Under the pieces are notes generated by a model. That model did not search any database and had not been told where the DNA came from. It saw only the letters and a list, made by a program, of their open reading frames with translations. From Branchiostoma lanceolatum (Eukaryota; Chordata; Leptocardii; Amphioxiformes; Branchiostomatidae), in assembly GCF_035083965.1 (NCBI RefSeq), contig NC_089737.1, positions 16,035,529-16,099,528 of the forward strand: DNA of 64,000 nt, given 5' to 3'. Both the position numbers and the translations under genes were made by a program. This document shows, one piece after another, positions 21,730-36,700 of the stretch; position 1 is the stretch's first letter; each line of letters opens with the position of its first letter.

Positions 21730-24700
21730 CTGGGGGAACGCAGTGAATAAATCAATATATCAATCAATATATCAATCATTCAATCAATATATCAATCAGT
21801 CAATCAATCAATCAGTCCATCAACCAACCAATCAATATATCAATCAATACACCAATCAATGTATCAAGCAATCAATTAACCAGTCAATAAACCAGTTAAC
21901 CAATCAATATTTCTATCAATCAGTTTGTCAGTCAACCAACCAACCAATCAATTGATTAATCAATGAACCATGCATTTGCTGATCAATCAACAATAAATAC
22001 ATGAATAAAAAAAAAGTATGTCAATCAATTTGTCCATCAATAAATCAATCGACCGACACTGATACTGATTTATTAAAAAATGTAAACCTTTTGACAACAT
22101 ACGCCCATTCCATGCTTTACATTCAAAATATCGCACCACGGGGACCAAGTAAAAATGTGGTGTTTTCCAAATGTTTTTATTAAGATCCATACATTTCAAA
22201 GTGTCTTGTGCATTTCCACTAAATGTGTATAGATTTCTTAAAATTCGTGCAAATGCTTAAGCAACCCTGGACAATAAACAAACAAACAAACAGCCCTCAC
22301 CAGTCCGAGCTTGTGCCAGCCGAAGAAGATGGGAGTCCATGCCATCACACAAACAATAAACAAACAAACAAACAAACAGCCCTCACCAGTCCGAGCTTGT
22401 GCCAGCCAAAGAAGATTGGAGTCCATGCCATCACACAAACAATAAATAAACAAACAAACAACAAACAACCCTCACCAGTCCGAGCTTGTGCCAGCCGAAG
22501 AAGATGGGAGCCCATTCCATCACACAAACAATAAATAAACAAACAAACAAACAACAAACAACCCTCACCAGTCCGAGCTTGTGCCTGCCGAAGAAGATTG
22601 GAGTCCATGCCATCACACAAACAATAAATAAACAAACAAACAACAAACAACCCTCACCAGTCCGAGCTTGTGCCAGCCGAAGAAGATGGGAGCCCATTCC
22701 ATCACACAAACAATAAATAAACAAACAAACAACAAACAACCCTCACCAGTCCGAGCTTGTGCCAGCCGAAGAAGATGGGAGCCCATTCCATCACACAAAC
22801 AACAAACAAACAAACAAACAACAAACAGCCCTCACCAGTCCTAGCTTGTGCCTGCCGAAGAAGATGGGGGTCCATGCCATCACACAAACAATAAACAAAC
22901 AAACAAACAAACAACAAACAACCCTCACCAGTCCGAGCTTGTGCCAGCCGAAGAAGATGGGGGTCCATGCCATCACACAAACAATAAACAAACAAACAAA
23001 CAAACAACAAACAACCCTCACCAGTCCGAGCTTGTGCCAGCCGAAGAAGATTGGAGTCCATGACATCACACAAACAACAAACAAACAAACAAACAACAAA
23101 CAGCCCTCACCAGTCCGAGCTTGTGCCAGCCGAAGAAGATAGGGGTCCATGCCATCACACAAACAATAAACAAACAAACAAACAAACAACAAACAACCCT
23201 CACCAGTCCGAGCTTGTGCCAGCCGAAGAAGATTGGAGTCCATGACATCACACAAACAACAAACAAACAAACAAACAACAAACAGCCCTCACCAGTCCGA
23301 GCTTGTGCCATCCGAAGAAGATTGGAGTCCATGCCATCACACAAACAACAAACAAACAAACAAACAAACAAATAGACAAACAATTCTCACCAGTCCGAGC
23401 TTGTGCCAGTCGAAGAAGATTGGAGTCCATGACATCACACAAACAACAAACAAACAAACAAACAAACAACAAACAGCCCTCACCAGTCCAAGTTGGTGTC
23501 ACTCAAAGAAGATGGAAGTCCATGCCATCAAACAAACAAATAGACAAACAATTCTCACCAGTCCGAGCTTGTGCCAGCCGAAGAAGATTGGAGTCCATGA
23601 CATCACACAAACAATAAACAAACAAACAAACAGCCCTCACCAGTCCGAGCTTGTGCCAGCCGAAGAAGATGGGAGTCCATGCCCAGTTCAGCGCCAGCTG
23701 GGTTCCATACAGACCCAGCGGCACGAGGGAACGGTCGTTGAACCCGTCACACGACTCCCACACCAGGTAAGACGCATATCTGTGGGTACAAATAGACAAT
23801 TTGTCAATCAGGGTAATCATGATAAAAACCATTGAATTGCGCTTAGTGTTTGTAGGTGAGTCTCAGCAACCGGCACAGTCAAGTGACCCAAAATCAGCCA
23901 CGCTGCCTGGGTGGTCTTGTATTGCCGTTGCAATTTGAATAAAATAAAAGTGACTGTGTGTTTGTTAAAACCACCTGGTAGTACATGACTCCAAAACCAG
24001 GTAAGACGCATACCTGCAAGCACAAATGGACAGGTGGTTATTCAGGAAAAGTTACAAGAAAAGAAAGTCCAGTGTACTACCGGCTGTGAGACATCATAAC
24101 AGAACAGGCTATCAGGGAGCTCTGTCAAGGTTATCCAAACCAGGTATGAAGCATACATGTGGGTAAAATGAACAGGAGGTTGAGAAACAGGATTTTAAAA
24201 AATGGCAAATTCACAACTCCCAGAACTAGGTACTACTCATACCTGCAAGTCAAAATGGATAAGCAGTTATATATTCAGGAAACTTTTTTAAAAGAGGGCC
24301 CAAACATATGTCAATTCTTCCCAAGCACAAGAGCTATCAATCAGCCAAAAATTGTGACCGTAGCTTGTCCAGACCATGGTATATCAAAACCAGAACCTGC
24401 TGCAGTACAAGCAGAGAGCCCCAAATCCAATCATCTCTTCAATAGGACCATGACCTAACCACATACAAAATTTTATGACACTCTATAGCTTTTTTAGTTT
24501 ATAATGCTGCTAAACTACATACATACGAGTACATAGTACATAAAAACATACATAGTACACACATACATACCTCACTTCACCTATCCCTTGACCTCTTTTG
24601 GGGTCGTTGGGGCACCATGAACAGTTCCCCCACCATCCCACACACATACTAGTACAAATGCTACCAAAAAGACAAACTCCCTTTTCTTCTCTTGGCAAAG

Positions 24701-27700
24701 TTAATAATGATAAAATAGTTCCGTAGAGTGCCAAAGAACCCAGGAAATACCTTGTTGTTGCCTGACTGAAAAGCAAACGAAGGTTGTTCACCCTTTCACA
24801 CACGTCATGGATTATCCTGTCGTTGCCTAGCAACACGGCCAGAAATAAACTCATCTTGACTTTCATGTGATACAAGATGAGGGCACTTAAGTCTGAGAAG
24901 GGGAGAACCACTAACAACCATGGGGGGATGAACACCGGTGAGGTCCAAGTAGGGTTGACTGGACGTACGGTCACGGGTTGAATTCCTGGCATTCATGGCT
25001 AGACGTTAAGTTGTACCCTTGGAAAAGGCACTTAACACTTTCCCCACTCCACTCAGGTGTAAAAATGGGTACCTGACTTTCATTGGGGACAATGTTGATA
25101 AATTTTTTGCAATGTTTATAAATCTGTCATTTTAAGCTTACAAAAATACATTTTCAACAACTTCATAATATGATCTTAATCATCAATGGACTTTTGTAAT
25201 GGATAGGTTGAAATTTGTGTCCGTCCCGACAAGCAAATTTCCATCCCGGAATGGAGGAACGGGTCCAGGAGACAGCCCTGGTGAGAAAACCGTAAAAAAT
25301 TGGGCTGTTAGGAAATCTGCACCTGACTATATCTTTTATGTAGAGTGATTTTATCTATGATTTCTGAGACAAAAGAAATTTGACTTATTGAGGAACCCAA
25401 ACCGAGTAGTTCCCTTGCTCAGGCCCACCTTGGTCTCAGGTGCTGACCTTTCAGCTGTAAGTGAATCACAAATCTCATGACGAGAAATGTAAATGTCATG
25501 TTTGGTGTTCGCATTAAGGAAACATTTTCTCTGTAATCGAATTCCCAGTTAAGGCTTCACCAGTGATTTTGAATAGCCAAGTAGCTAGGTTAGCGGACTC
25601 GAGGTCGAGAGGTCACGGTTTCGATAACTTGCATTGCTGCAAGTGAATTACAAATGTCACCACAGGAAATGTAAACATCGTGTTTGGTGTTCGCATTAAG
25701 GAAACATTTTCTCTGTAATCGAATTCCCAGTTAAGGCTTCACCAGTGATTTTGAATAGCCGAGTAGCCAGGCTTGCAAACTCGAGAGAGAGAGGTCATTG
25801 ACTAGATTCCTTGCACTGCTGTAAGTGAATTACAAATGTCACAATGAGAAATGTAAATGTCCTGTTTGGTGTTTGCGTGAAGGAAACATTTTCCCTGTAA
25901 CAAATTCCTAGTTCAATATTTTACGGTGGCGTTCACTACCCGAGTAGCCAGGCTTGCAAACTCGAGAGCGAGCGATCATTGACCTGATTTCTGTCATTGC
26001 TGTAAGCGATTTACAAATGTCACAACGAGAAATGGAAATGTCATGTTTGGTTTTCGCATTAAGGATATGTTTTCCCTGTAATCAAACTCCCAGTTTTGGC
26101 TTTTATAGTTTCACCAGTGGTGTCGAATAGCCGGGTGGCCAGGCTAGTGGACACGAAGAGCAAAAGGTGAAGGCAATGTTTGCAAGACATTGTGCCCTTG
26201 GGAAAAGCACTTTAACACAACTTTCCTCACTCCACCCAGGTGTAAAAATGGGTACCTGACTTCGGTTGGGGAGGTAAAATTTAAAAGGTGGTGGAAGAAG
26301 AGGGATGGGCTTCGCCTTCCAATACCCTGCCCTAGACACTGCCACGAAAGCTTAAAAATGCCTATATATGGTAATCAAAATTATTTTTCCTCTTTGGCTA
26401 AATTTTACTTTATTCCAGCCAGCATATTTAGGCAGGTGGAGAGTTAACAGTCTATGTGTAGGTCTTCCAGCAAGACAAATCTAGTTCTAGCAACAGCCGT
26501 ATTGCTCCTCCTGCCTTTGCAACCAAAAGACATGGATATAAAAATATGAATATCCAACCGATTTCCTGGAAAATACCAACCCAGAGGGCGTTGTCCCCAA
26601 ATTGGGCTGTTTTTTCCTGGGGCTAAACCTGCCAGTGAACCACAAATTGCACAAAGCATTCATGTCATGCTATCATGTTCTGTCACACATAGACCTGTGT
26701 ACCGGTACACTGTACCGATACAGTACCGGGTACAATCAATTAGGTACAGGTCCAAAATACCTGACCCTGCTGTATGGATACTGGACCTGACTCAGGGGAT
26801 GGCCACTTTGACAGATAAAATTACTATGAAATCACCATGGCAGTGCTCTAAAGCCACTCTAAAGCACAGAAAACACATTTGCATGGCTGAAAGTACAGTC
26901 AAACCTGCCCAAGAAAACCACTCGGGACTGATAAAATTTGGTCACATACTGGTGCAAGCAAGTCTTTGAACCCCCGCCTCACGGGGAAAAACAGGCAGTC
27001 AAACAGAGAGTGAGTGAGTGTGTATGTTGACAGGTAGCGCGAAATGGACAGGAGTCTTAATACTTGTGTCAATGGGAAAAAAGGGATCCCTAAAAAAGAG
27101 GACACATTAGTCAAGTGGCCCTTTTGTAGATCTAGAGGTGGCCCCTTGTACAGGTTTGACTGTAATTATCAATGGCCAGGTGGTTCTTATGCAGGGAGGG
27201 TCATCACTAGAGAATGTACAGGTTTGACTGTAATCACAGTTTCATATCATATACCCCACAGGTACAATGTAGTGCCTGGCTCTCCTATATGTGATGATGG
27301 GTGCCAATAACAACAGGGGAAAACTGTAGAGGTGGGACTCAAAACACAAGTCCAATCAAACAGCTGTCACCTTGCTTATCCTACTACTACTAGTAGTTTT
27401 CTCTCTGTGGACAAGCCTTCAATATATAAAAATCACCATCCTACCTTAAGGGAAGATTTTGCTCAGGATATGATAATAATTACATGTGGAAACGGTATGG
27501 GACGGACTTCAAACAAAACAAACATCTAAAGAAAAAGGGATAATCATTTTACCCTTTTATAATAGTAATATTTTATTATACACTGTACTTCCTAAATTCT
27601 TAGCCACAAGCCATGGAAATGTGAATAAGCTCTTATATCCGCCGCATAGAGAAAGGAAATCCTTGGCTTGTCAACAGGTGGCGGTGGGGGAGAGGAAACC

Positions 27701-30700
27701 TGAGAAATAACGACCCTATAATTGCACCTGGGGGTGTCAATCAAACCTTCAGCTACCTTCATCAATGAATTCTATACATTCAAGCTCTAATTTCTAGTGA
27801 GACAAAAAAGGCTGTTCTCACCCACAGTAGAGGAGAGAAATCTTGAGAAAAAACAACACTTTATGGCAGACAACCAACTCATTCTGGTATAGTACAGTAG
27901 ATGCACCTGCTGGTTGAAAATTATTAAAAGTCTCGTTTTTTTTAAAGTACTTCTGTCATTCATGAAATAACATGAATGTTGAAGATAAATTTTTTGCAAC
28001 AATGGCAGACAAAACTGAATGAAGGCATTTAGGGCATTTTGCTATACTGGAAAATTGTTGAAATAAGTTATGTTGTGAGTGAAAATTTCCTGAATAGGAG
28101 GTATTGTGGATTTTTAAAAAAATTGTGGGGGGGGGGATTTAAAAAAAAAAAGAACTGCCAATTTCGAGAACCAACAAATTGAATTGGTGTGGCAAAAAAG
28201 AGTCACGATATACGAATCACATTACAGGGACAGGAAGTCGAATCTGAAAAGCTTCCAGTTTCCTGCTTTCCTTTCTGACACTGGAAGCCGGCAGTGTTTG
28301 ATCCTATGAGGCCTTTACATTATAATTAATAACACAATTTCACCAACTACAAAGGAGGAAAATTATACCGAAGGAAGAAATCAAACAAAGACTTTAAATT
28401 AAGAACTATCTGGGTAGGACTTCCGCCCAAATACAAATCTAGAACATGTTTTATCGCTGTGTGAGTCATTCATATTATCAACAGAAGACGCAACCTTCAC
28501 CCACAAAAAATGGGAATTCTACTGAAAGAACAAATTCAATTAGAGAAGGACTTTAAGAATCACAAGGGTAGGTCTTCCATTCAAACACAAACCTAGAACA
28601 TGTTTTTATAACAATCTGAGGCCTTAACATATATAGGTAGAGATAGCTGCGGTCATTTGCCTAAAACTTACTACCTACAATTTCTTATATATTTCTTATA
28701 TATCCTGCTAAAAATATGTATTCTGGTAAAACTCTGTACCTGTTTTTATTTTTTTCGTATATTCCGCTAAAAATATGTATTCTGGTAAAACTCCGTACCT
28801 GTTTTTTTTTTTTTTAGCGACACAAAGCACTTACAAATTGCTGCTGCCCTCTGCGTACAACTTCTGATTATAAGTATTCTGGTTATAACGTGCATTCTCA
28901 GGTAAATAGAACATTTGTGTCGCCTCACAGAGGATGAAACGAACTGAACTGGTAAAACTTGTATCAGCGACACAAAAAACGATTTTCTCACCCACTGCTC
29001 AGAAAAAGAATCCTACTGACGGAGCGAAAGACGGTCGACGCCGGTTCCCACTTTGGGTGGACGAGTGTCGCGTACCACGTGCCTCCCCACCTCCGAATCA
29101 CGACTCGCGCGATCACCCCTCCAACGCACGGTAGCAGCATCGAAACGCCGACCGCTACACAACACTGCCTCGTTGACGCAACCATTGAGATTCAGTGCTC
29201 AAGAAGAAATCCTCGTTAAACACTAATTATTGTACGGGCTTTGACAGACCTCCCACGTGCAGACAGGCTGTACAGGTAGAACCATGTTTGTCTGATCTGT
29301 TCTGTTCTGTCTGCTAACTGTGTTACCTTGAAGGGACGGCACACTTATACAGAGGGGAGGATCATTAACGTCTCTATAAGAGGGTGAAAGGAAGGTCCAG
29401 CTCTCAGTAAGAAATCCTTGTTAACAGCATCAACTGACTTTTCAGGACTAAGGACAGAAAGCATATTAAAGGTAAGTATGACATTGAAATAGGATTTTAC
29501 CTTTAACCTCTTGTGGAAACAAACCATAAAATTTGTCGGGCTGAAATAACAGTAATTGACTTTTCAGCACTAAGGACAGAAAGCATCATAGTTTCCACAT
29601 ATATACCTGGCTTCCCGCATGTTTGCTTAGAATCATCACCATGCTATAAAAATCCATGGTCCAGCCATGTTCCTTAGATAGAAATCAGGTGCCTTGAATG
29701 GGTTATAAGGACTCTTTATTCTGCTGCTACTGGCCAAAATAATGCAATAAGTTGTTGCCAAGCAATGATGTGCCATACACAGATAAAAGGTCTCTCAAAG
29801 TATGGGATATCGAGCAAATACGTGTATAATGGATAATCTGTGTGATTCTTTTGGTCTTGGTGTGGGTATGTTTATTTCAAATAAAATTGGATGTAACCTT
29901 CAGATATTCACCCCGTCTCATTGGTACAGAGGAACATATTAAGAGTCCAGTAGATCCAATAAGGTAAATAAGACATTGAAATAAAATATATAAGACATTG
30001 AAATAATATTTATATAAGATTTTGAAATAAGATATATAAGATACTGAAATAAGATATATGTACATTTCTTGATGTTGCTTCGTTAAGCATTTCACCTTAA
30101 CCCTGGTCTAGAAACAATTTTTCCAATTGATTCGGCTAAATCTACTGCAATCAATATTTCAGCACTAAGGACAGAAGCATTTCAACTGTTGGCCGGAATT
30201 TCCACTCCTGTATACTGGCCTTTTCTCTACATTTCTTCCCACATCTTTGCGTGAAGTCATCCCTATTCTTACATAAATCTGTATCTGTATCTATATAGCC
30301 CGTCATTATAAGTAAGACGTATTTAATATAAGATTGTACGATAATGTTGTATATTTTAAAAACCTAAAGTGTATATTCGTATATAGAAGTACGTGACCAA
30401 GCAATTTTTAATCATGTAACTGAGAATAAGACTTGTTTTAATTGTGGCGGTGTCCTATGTAAAACAAACCGCAATTCAGCCTCTGGCTGCGAGAGTTTTG
30501 TTGACAATAAAAACCATTTATATATATATATATATATATATATATGACTGCCCTTTGGCATAACACACCAGCTTCAATCTGTGGTGTGTTCCATAATTCC
30601 AACTGTTGCTTCCTTTAACCCGAGTCCATAAACCGGAAACTGCAAGTTGCCAGCCATAATGGCAGATGAAACACCCATGGCCAGACATTAATTTTCCCCA

Positions 30701-33700
30701 TCAAAAATTACAGACAGTCTGAACTACATTACTGGTGTCGTGTTTGTGATTTTCTGTTTCCTGTTTTTGATCAGTCTGTTCGAAATGTAGGCCATGGCCA
30801 CAAGAATGCAAGGCCAGTTTATTTTGTTACTTCCGCTAGTCTAGCGGCTCAGCCATCACGTCTACACAAAATGTGAAGATGTCAATTTTTACTGTGCACA
30901 AAAGAGAAGAAAATAATAAGAAGAGAAAGGCCGCAGGGTTTTAAGTTTGCAGGTGAAACAGTTTAGTAGTATAGTTTGTAGTAACACATTGAAAACACAT
31001 ATTCTGTGTCATGAATTTGCTGTGGAGAGGTCCCTGACCAAAAAGTGCTCCTACTAGTCCTACTATCCGGCCGGACGTTTAATCCCTGGGGACGGGTCAT
31101 TTACCCAAGGTAGCTAGAGATACACACAGGCCACAGTCATGTAAACTCCTTATTTGGAAATGAATACAGAATCCACAAAGTTCCTTACACCTACACATAC
31201 ACCCACACAACATGTAAAGTGGCCATTTGGCTAGATTACACTACACAAAAGTGAAGGTTGTGGGAAGACATGACCTTTTCAGGGTTCTGAGGGTACATTA
31301 CCGACAGAGATGATTCTGAGGGTCCATAAGGGGTTACTTGATACAGGTTCATGCCTGTTTTCCCAGCATAACACACTCACTTAAGGGCTTATTGGATAAC
31401 TGCTACTGGTAAGAAAAACCCAGGAAAAGCTTAATTAAGGCAGCACCAATCTATATACACTTGCATGGTTCTTGGATATTTTAAAGTAAAACATTTGCCA
31501 AGCTACCTACCCCATGGCAATGTATATCAAAAACATTTTGAGAGAACAGTTTATTTCCCATCATATATGTTGATTCGAAAAGTTGCTATTTTGAGCGAGG
31601 GAACAAATGGTACAAAATGTATCAAATCTACACCAACCTATCATTTTTCTTTACCTTTGCACTGAGTATCATATATCAGATGTCATCAAGTCAAAGCAAA
31701 CCATTCGTCAATTTGTAACATGACACCATCATTTTGGTATTCATGACATTTTAAGATTACATGGTCAAATAATGTCAAGCATGGTAAAGAACAACAAAAA
31801 TCACCTTTTTTGTTGGTTTTGTACATTCCCCATTGGGAGACCTCAACAAGTACAAGCAAGCGTTTCTATATACATTAGTCCAACTTACAAGGCTTTATTA
31901 TATGCAAGACACCATCTTCATTAAATTCATTAACATGACATTTCCTTGCCAAATTTAAAACAAGGAAATAATTTGGGGTGGCCTAAGCTGTAGATTAACC
32001 TTTGCAGAAATGGCACACGTCCGGCACAGCACATAGAGAAGTGATGGCAACCAAAATGATGTACATTCAACATTTTGACATAATTTCTCCTTGCAAAAAA
32101 AATTTAGTCAATAAAGCATTACGGCAAAGCTGTTAATTATGAACCCTATATAGGCAAGAATACTACATAATTACATGTAGTATAGTAGTACACAAATAAG
32201 GCAGTTGATCAAGCAACTGGATAGATTTTCTGAAGACTCAGATTATGGTTAAACTGGCTGCATCTGTAATATAATCCCGTAATGGTCTGTGCTTAGGTCA
32301 GATTCATTCTACAGCAATTCCTACTTTAAAACCCTCTGAAGCCACCTGTGTACATAGATGCCATGTTCCTAATGGTGTTTCCTGAAATGCTGTTTGCATT
32401 AGCCTGTGTTTACACAGTCCCTCGCTGTCTGAGGTTAACGACCCCCTCCCCCACGACATGACTATCAGGCGGGCTAGAAGGAGAGCGTTTTAGTCGGGCT
32501 ACTGTTTGTATACATTCTATGCTGTCATGTGTGTTTTTGATATGGGCCTGTTCGGGCCTGAAATGAAGGATTAATAGTATCATTTTCCAACTGAGCACAA
32601 ATGTTAATGCAAATGTCAACCTCACGCACGCAACCAGCGGCAGCAAACAAGAACAGTGGGTAATTAGAAGATGCTGTTTCACTGGATTATGTGCAAACTA
32701 GCGGCACGTATATGTATATCAGTTTCCAACTGATCAGACACGTTATACGTACCTTAAGTTTTGTGCAAATGTCACAGCACAAAAGCAACAAGCATTGGTG
32801 TAACACACAGTAGTGAGCTACCCACACCATGCCAGAATGAAACCTTAGGTATTAAGAATATGCCCTTTCACCGAAATATTACAATACTAGCAGTATGTAT
32901 GTTTGTTACCATAATACAAATCTCACAGCACCCATGCAACATATAGTAGTACTACTACTAGTACACATGTAAGAGCAGTTACCCACCCCATGCCCACGTA
33001 CATGGTTCCCCACATGGGTGCAAACAGCCAGTTGGGTGCACACCACGTGGGTTTCCGCAGACCCACGTACCAGCAGAGCGCCTTCTGGGTCTGCTTGTGC
33101 GCGATGAACCCGCCGACGTTCGGCACGAGGGTCGCCGCGAACGGAGGAACCCAGTTGGCAACCATTCTCGAAATGTACAACAAAAATGCAGGAATAGCTA
33201 GATGGGACGCACCACTAAAGACCAGACTTAGGGCTGGGTAGAATTTATCACAAAATGGAGGGACTCAGTTGGCTATAATCGTCAGGCCAAGACAGGGATA
33301 GCAAGACGGGCTGTACCACTAAGGACCTGACTTAGGGGTGAGTTGACACATCCCCGTCTTGTATGACAGCCAATGAAAGAGTAACATTATCACCCCGTAA
33401 AGGGCGGTATAACCCCGTCGTCGCAAAAGCACGTTGACTGATGATGATGATGAGGGAAAAATGAGTAAAGGCCAGTGAGGAATAGCAAAATGGGATGTTC
33501 CACTGAGGACCACACTTAGGGGTGGGTAGAAACCCACAAGACAGGAATAGCAAGACAGAATGTACTACTATTACTAAATTGCAGGAATAGAAAAATGGAA
33601 TGTACCACTAATCATAAAGAGGGGAGTTTAGACATGAGACTAGAGATGGGATGCACTCCTACTTAACTAAAGTGCAGGAATAGCAGGATGAAACGTTCCA

Positions 33701-36700
33701 CTAAGGATCAGCTTTAGGGCTGGGCAGAATATCCCACAAGACTTAAGAGATGGGATGTACCACTAATACCAGACTAAGGGGTGGGTAGAGGAGCCCAAGA
33801 CGAGACATGAACTCATGTATGAAATGTTGTTTTGTCTAATAGATAGAGTCCAGACTAGAGAAGCAGCTTTGTGGTTTCAGCACATGATGATTATTGTCCA
33901 TTATGCTGAGCCTAAGAAGAGGCACAAATCTAAAATCCTCAACGTGCACACAAGGCAAGGAGGGAGGGGAAAATACCCTGAACCGATGTCTTTTTTCCTG
34001 TTTTAACATATTCTATTTTTCATTCTTTGAAAGCAGTACAGGCATATGGTTACAAATATTGACTACAAACATTGAAAACAAACTGTATCGAGAGTATGCT
34101 TTTGAAATTTTATTTTTGTTTCTCGAGTATCAATTTCTTCAGATGGGTTCATGGGGTGAACAACTCCCTGACCTAAGAGTAAGACAGACATGCCTGATCC
34201 TTCCCCGTTCCTTTGAAGACTTGTCTATTGTGTTTATTCAGGCAAGACGCTATATATATCTATGTTAGACGTTAAGAGCGCACCCGCTGCACCCTCATTA
34301 CTCACAAACCATTGTGGTGGTTTCTATAGCTGAAGAAAAGCTTGTGGAATGGCACAAACCAAGATAATGGTTTTCCTCTAGCTCACATCATTACGCTGCT
34401 TAACTACCAGTCTCGAAATCCTTCTGCATCAACAGCAGACTGCCAAACTCTCTCGATGACACCTGTTTCCTTCCCATATACAACCTGCAAGCCTTCAAAA
34501 ACTGAGCAATGTTCACCGTGAGACAGAGAGGGAGACACGTCTGTGGACCAGACAGAGTGATCATGAGATGGTGGACAGAAGCCTTCAAGGTCACAAGACT
34601 ATATAAGGAGGGTCTGAATTAAGACAAAAAAACTAGTACGCATTATGCTAAAATCAAGGAAGGTAAATTACGCAAAACACTACAAATTAAGTTTATATTC
34701 AACTCACAGGGAGGGTTCTGTATCAACACAGCTTTAAATAGCCTACAGAATGACTGTTACAGTAACATTACTAGTGACTTTGCTGGTTGATTGGCTGCAA
34801 TACTGCTGAGGAAAGAAAGGGGGCAGCATCTGACCTAAGTACTCAAAAGGAGAAAAGAGAGATACATACTCTGTTTGATACTACATAACTGGTAGATAAT
34901 ACATGTATCTGCACATAGTTGTTCACAGATCATTTGTAAAATTTTCGGTGTATAATGGATATTAAGTGGATTGGTTGAAACGCCTACCAAATACCAAACA
35001 AAACAATACAATGTCTACAAGTTGTTTCAATAAAGATTTAATTGAGTTACAATGAATTAAAGGAGCTAATCAAAAGTCCCCAAATCAGCAATTGTTTGAT
35101 TTGTTGTTCTTATTATTAAGTCATTTTCATTGCCTTTTTCTCTCCAACCTTCCCGTAGCAGTTGATTTCAATGTCAGGTTTCATTGGAAAAATTTGATTT
35201 GAATTTGTTGATCCATTCTTTTTTTTTCATTTGCTGCCACTTTTTCTCCCAGCTTACCCCATAGCTGTGTACAGCGCCGTCCAGACCGGTCCAAACAACC
35301 AGTTGGGGGGTCGGAACCAGGGTTTCTTTAGCTCGGTGTCGTACCAGGTGCGAACGTTCTTTGAGGTGATAACCGCGCCCCCGAACCCAACCTTGTTTTT
35401 GATACAGATTTGATTTGAACCATTTGATTTCAATTTGTTAATTGATTTGTCAATCATGTTATTTTTCATTCCAGTGACTTTTTTCTCCCATCTTACCCCT
35501 AAGCGGTGTACAGTACTGTCCCAGCCTCGAATTAAATACGGATTTGATTTCATAGAATTGATTTGTTCCAGTGAACATTTTTCATTCCCGTGACTTTTTC
35601 TGCCAGCTTACCCCATAGCTGTGTACAGCGCTGTCCAGACCGGTCCAAACAACCAGTTGGGGGGTCAGAACCACGGTTTCTTTAGCTCAATGTCCTACCA
35701 GGTGCGAACGTTCTTTGAGGTTATAACTGCGCCCCCGAACCCAACCTTGTTTTCAATACAGATTTGATTTGAACCATTTGATTTCAATTTGTTGATTTGT
35801 CAATCATTGTTATTTTTCATTTCCCGTGACTTTTCTCTCCCATCTTACCCCTTGGCGGTGTACAGTACTGTCCCAGCCTCGAATTAAATACAAATTTTAT
35901 TTCCAAGAATTGATTTCTTCCAGTGAACATTTTTCATTCCCATGACTTTTTCTGCCAGCTTACCCCATAGCAGTGTACAGAGCTGTCCAGACCGGTCCAA
36001 AGAGCCAGTTGGGGGGTCGGAACCAGGGTTTCTTAATCTTGGTGTTGTACCAGGTGCCCCCAAACCCAACCTTGATTTTGATACAGATTAGATTTGAAAC
36101 AGTTGATTTAGATTTGCTGATTTGTTGTTATTTTTGATTTACTGCCACTTTTTCTCCCAGCTTACCCCATAGCAGTGTACAGCGCTGTCCATACGGGTCC
36201 AAAGAGCCAGGAGTTTGGTGGTCGGAACCACGGTTTCTTTGCGAACGTTCTTTGATGTGATATCCGCACCCCCGAACCCAACCTTGTTTTTAATACAGAT
36301 TTGATTTGAACCATTTGATTTCAATTTGTTAATTGATTTGTCAATCATGTTATTTTTCATTCCAGTGACTTTTTTCTCCCATCTTACCCCTTAGCGGTGT
36401 ACAGTACTGTCCCAGCCTCGGATTAAATACAGATTCGATTTCCAGGAATTGATTTCTTCCAGTGAACATCTTTCATTCCCGTGACTTTTTCTCCCAGCTT
36501 ACCCCATAGCAGTGTACAGAGCTGTCCAGACCGGTCCAAAGAGCCAGTTGGGGGGTCGGAACCACGGTTTCTTGATTTCGGTGTCGTACCAGGTGCGAAC
36601 GTTCTTGGAGGTGATGACCGCGCCCCCGAACCCCCCCAGGTGAGGCAGGAGGGACGCAAGGATGGGCGGGGCCCAGCTGGGAGATACCATTCTGACGGAG

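Larger units (their letters stand above)
24246..28991. other. TSPO intron 1, proximal part
   Basis: No exon is supported. It contains an ACAT-type microsatellite (24510-24570), dispersed repeat copies (25120-25280, 26180-26285, 26690-26890) and a tandem repeat at 25440-26160. Confidence 0.45.

Noticed and set aside
22238..23832. Long overlapping open frames on both strands (up to 200 codons)
   Set aside because: They arise from the repeated exon-2 ends plus AAAC runs being free of stops in several frames; only the 23641-23779 segment is a full exon.
32410..32682. 90-residue minus-strand open frame
   Set aside because: No similarity pattern, no splice context, lies in a TSPO intron; considered chance.
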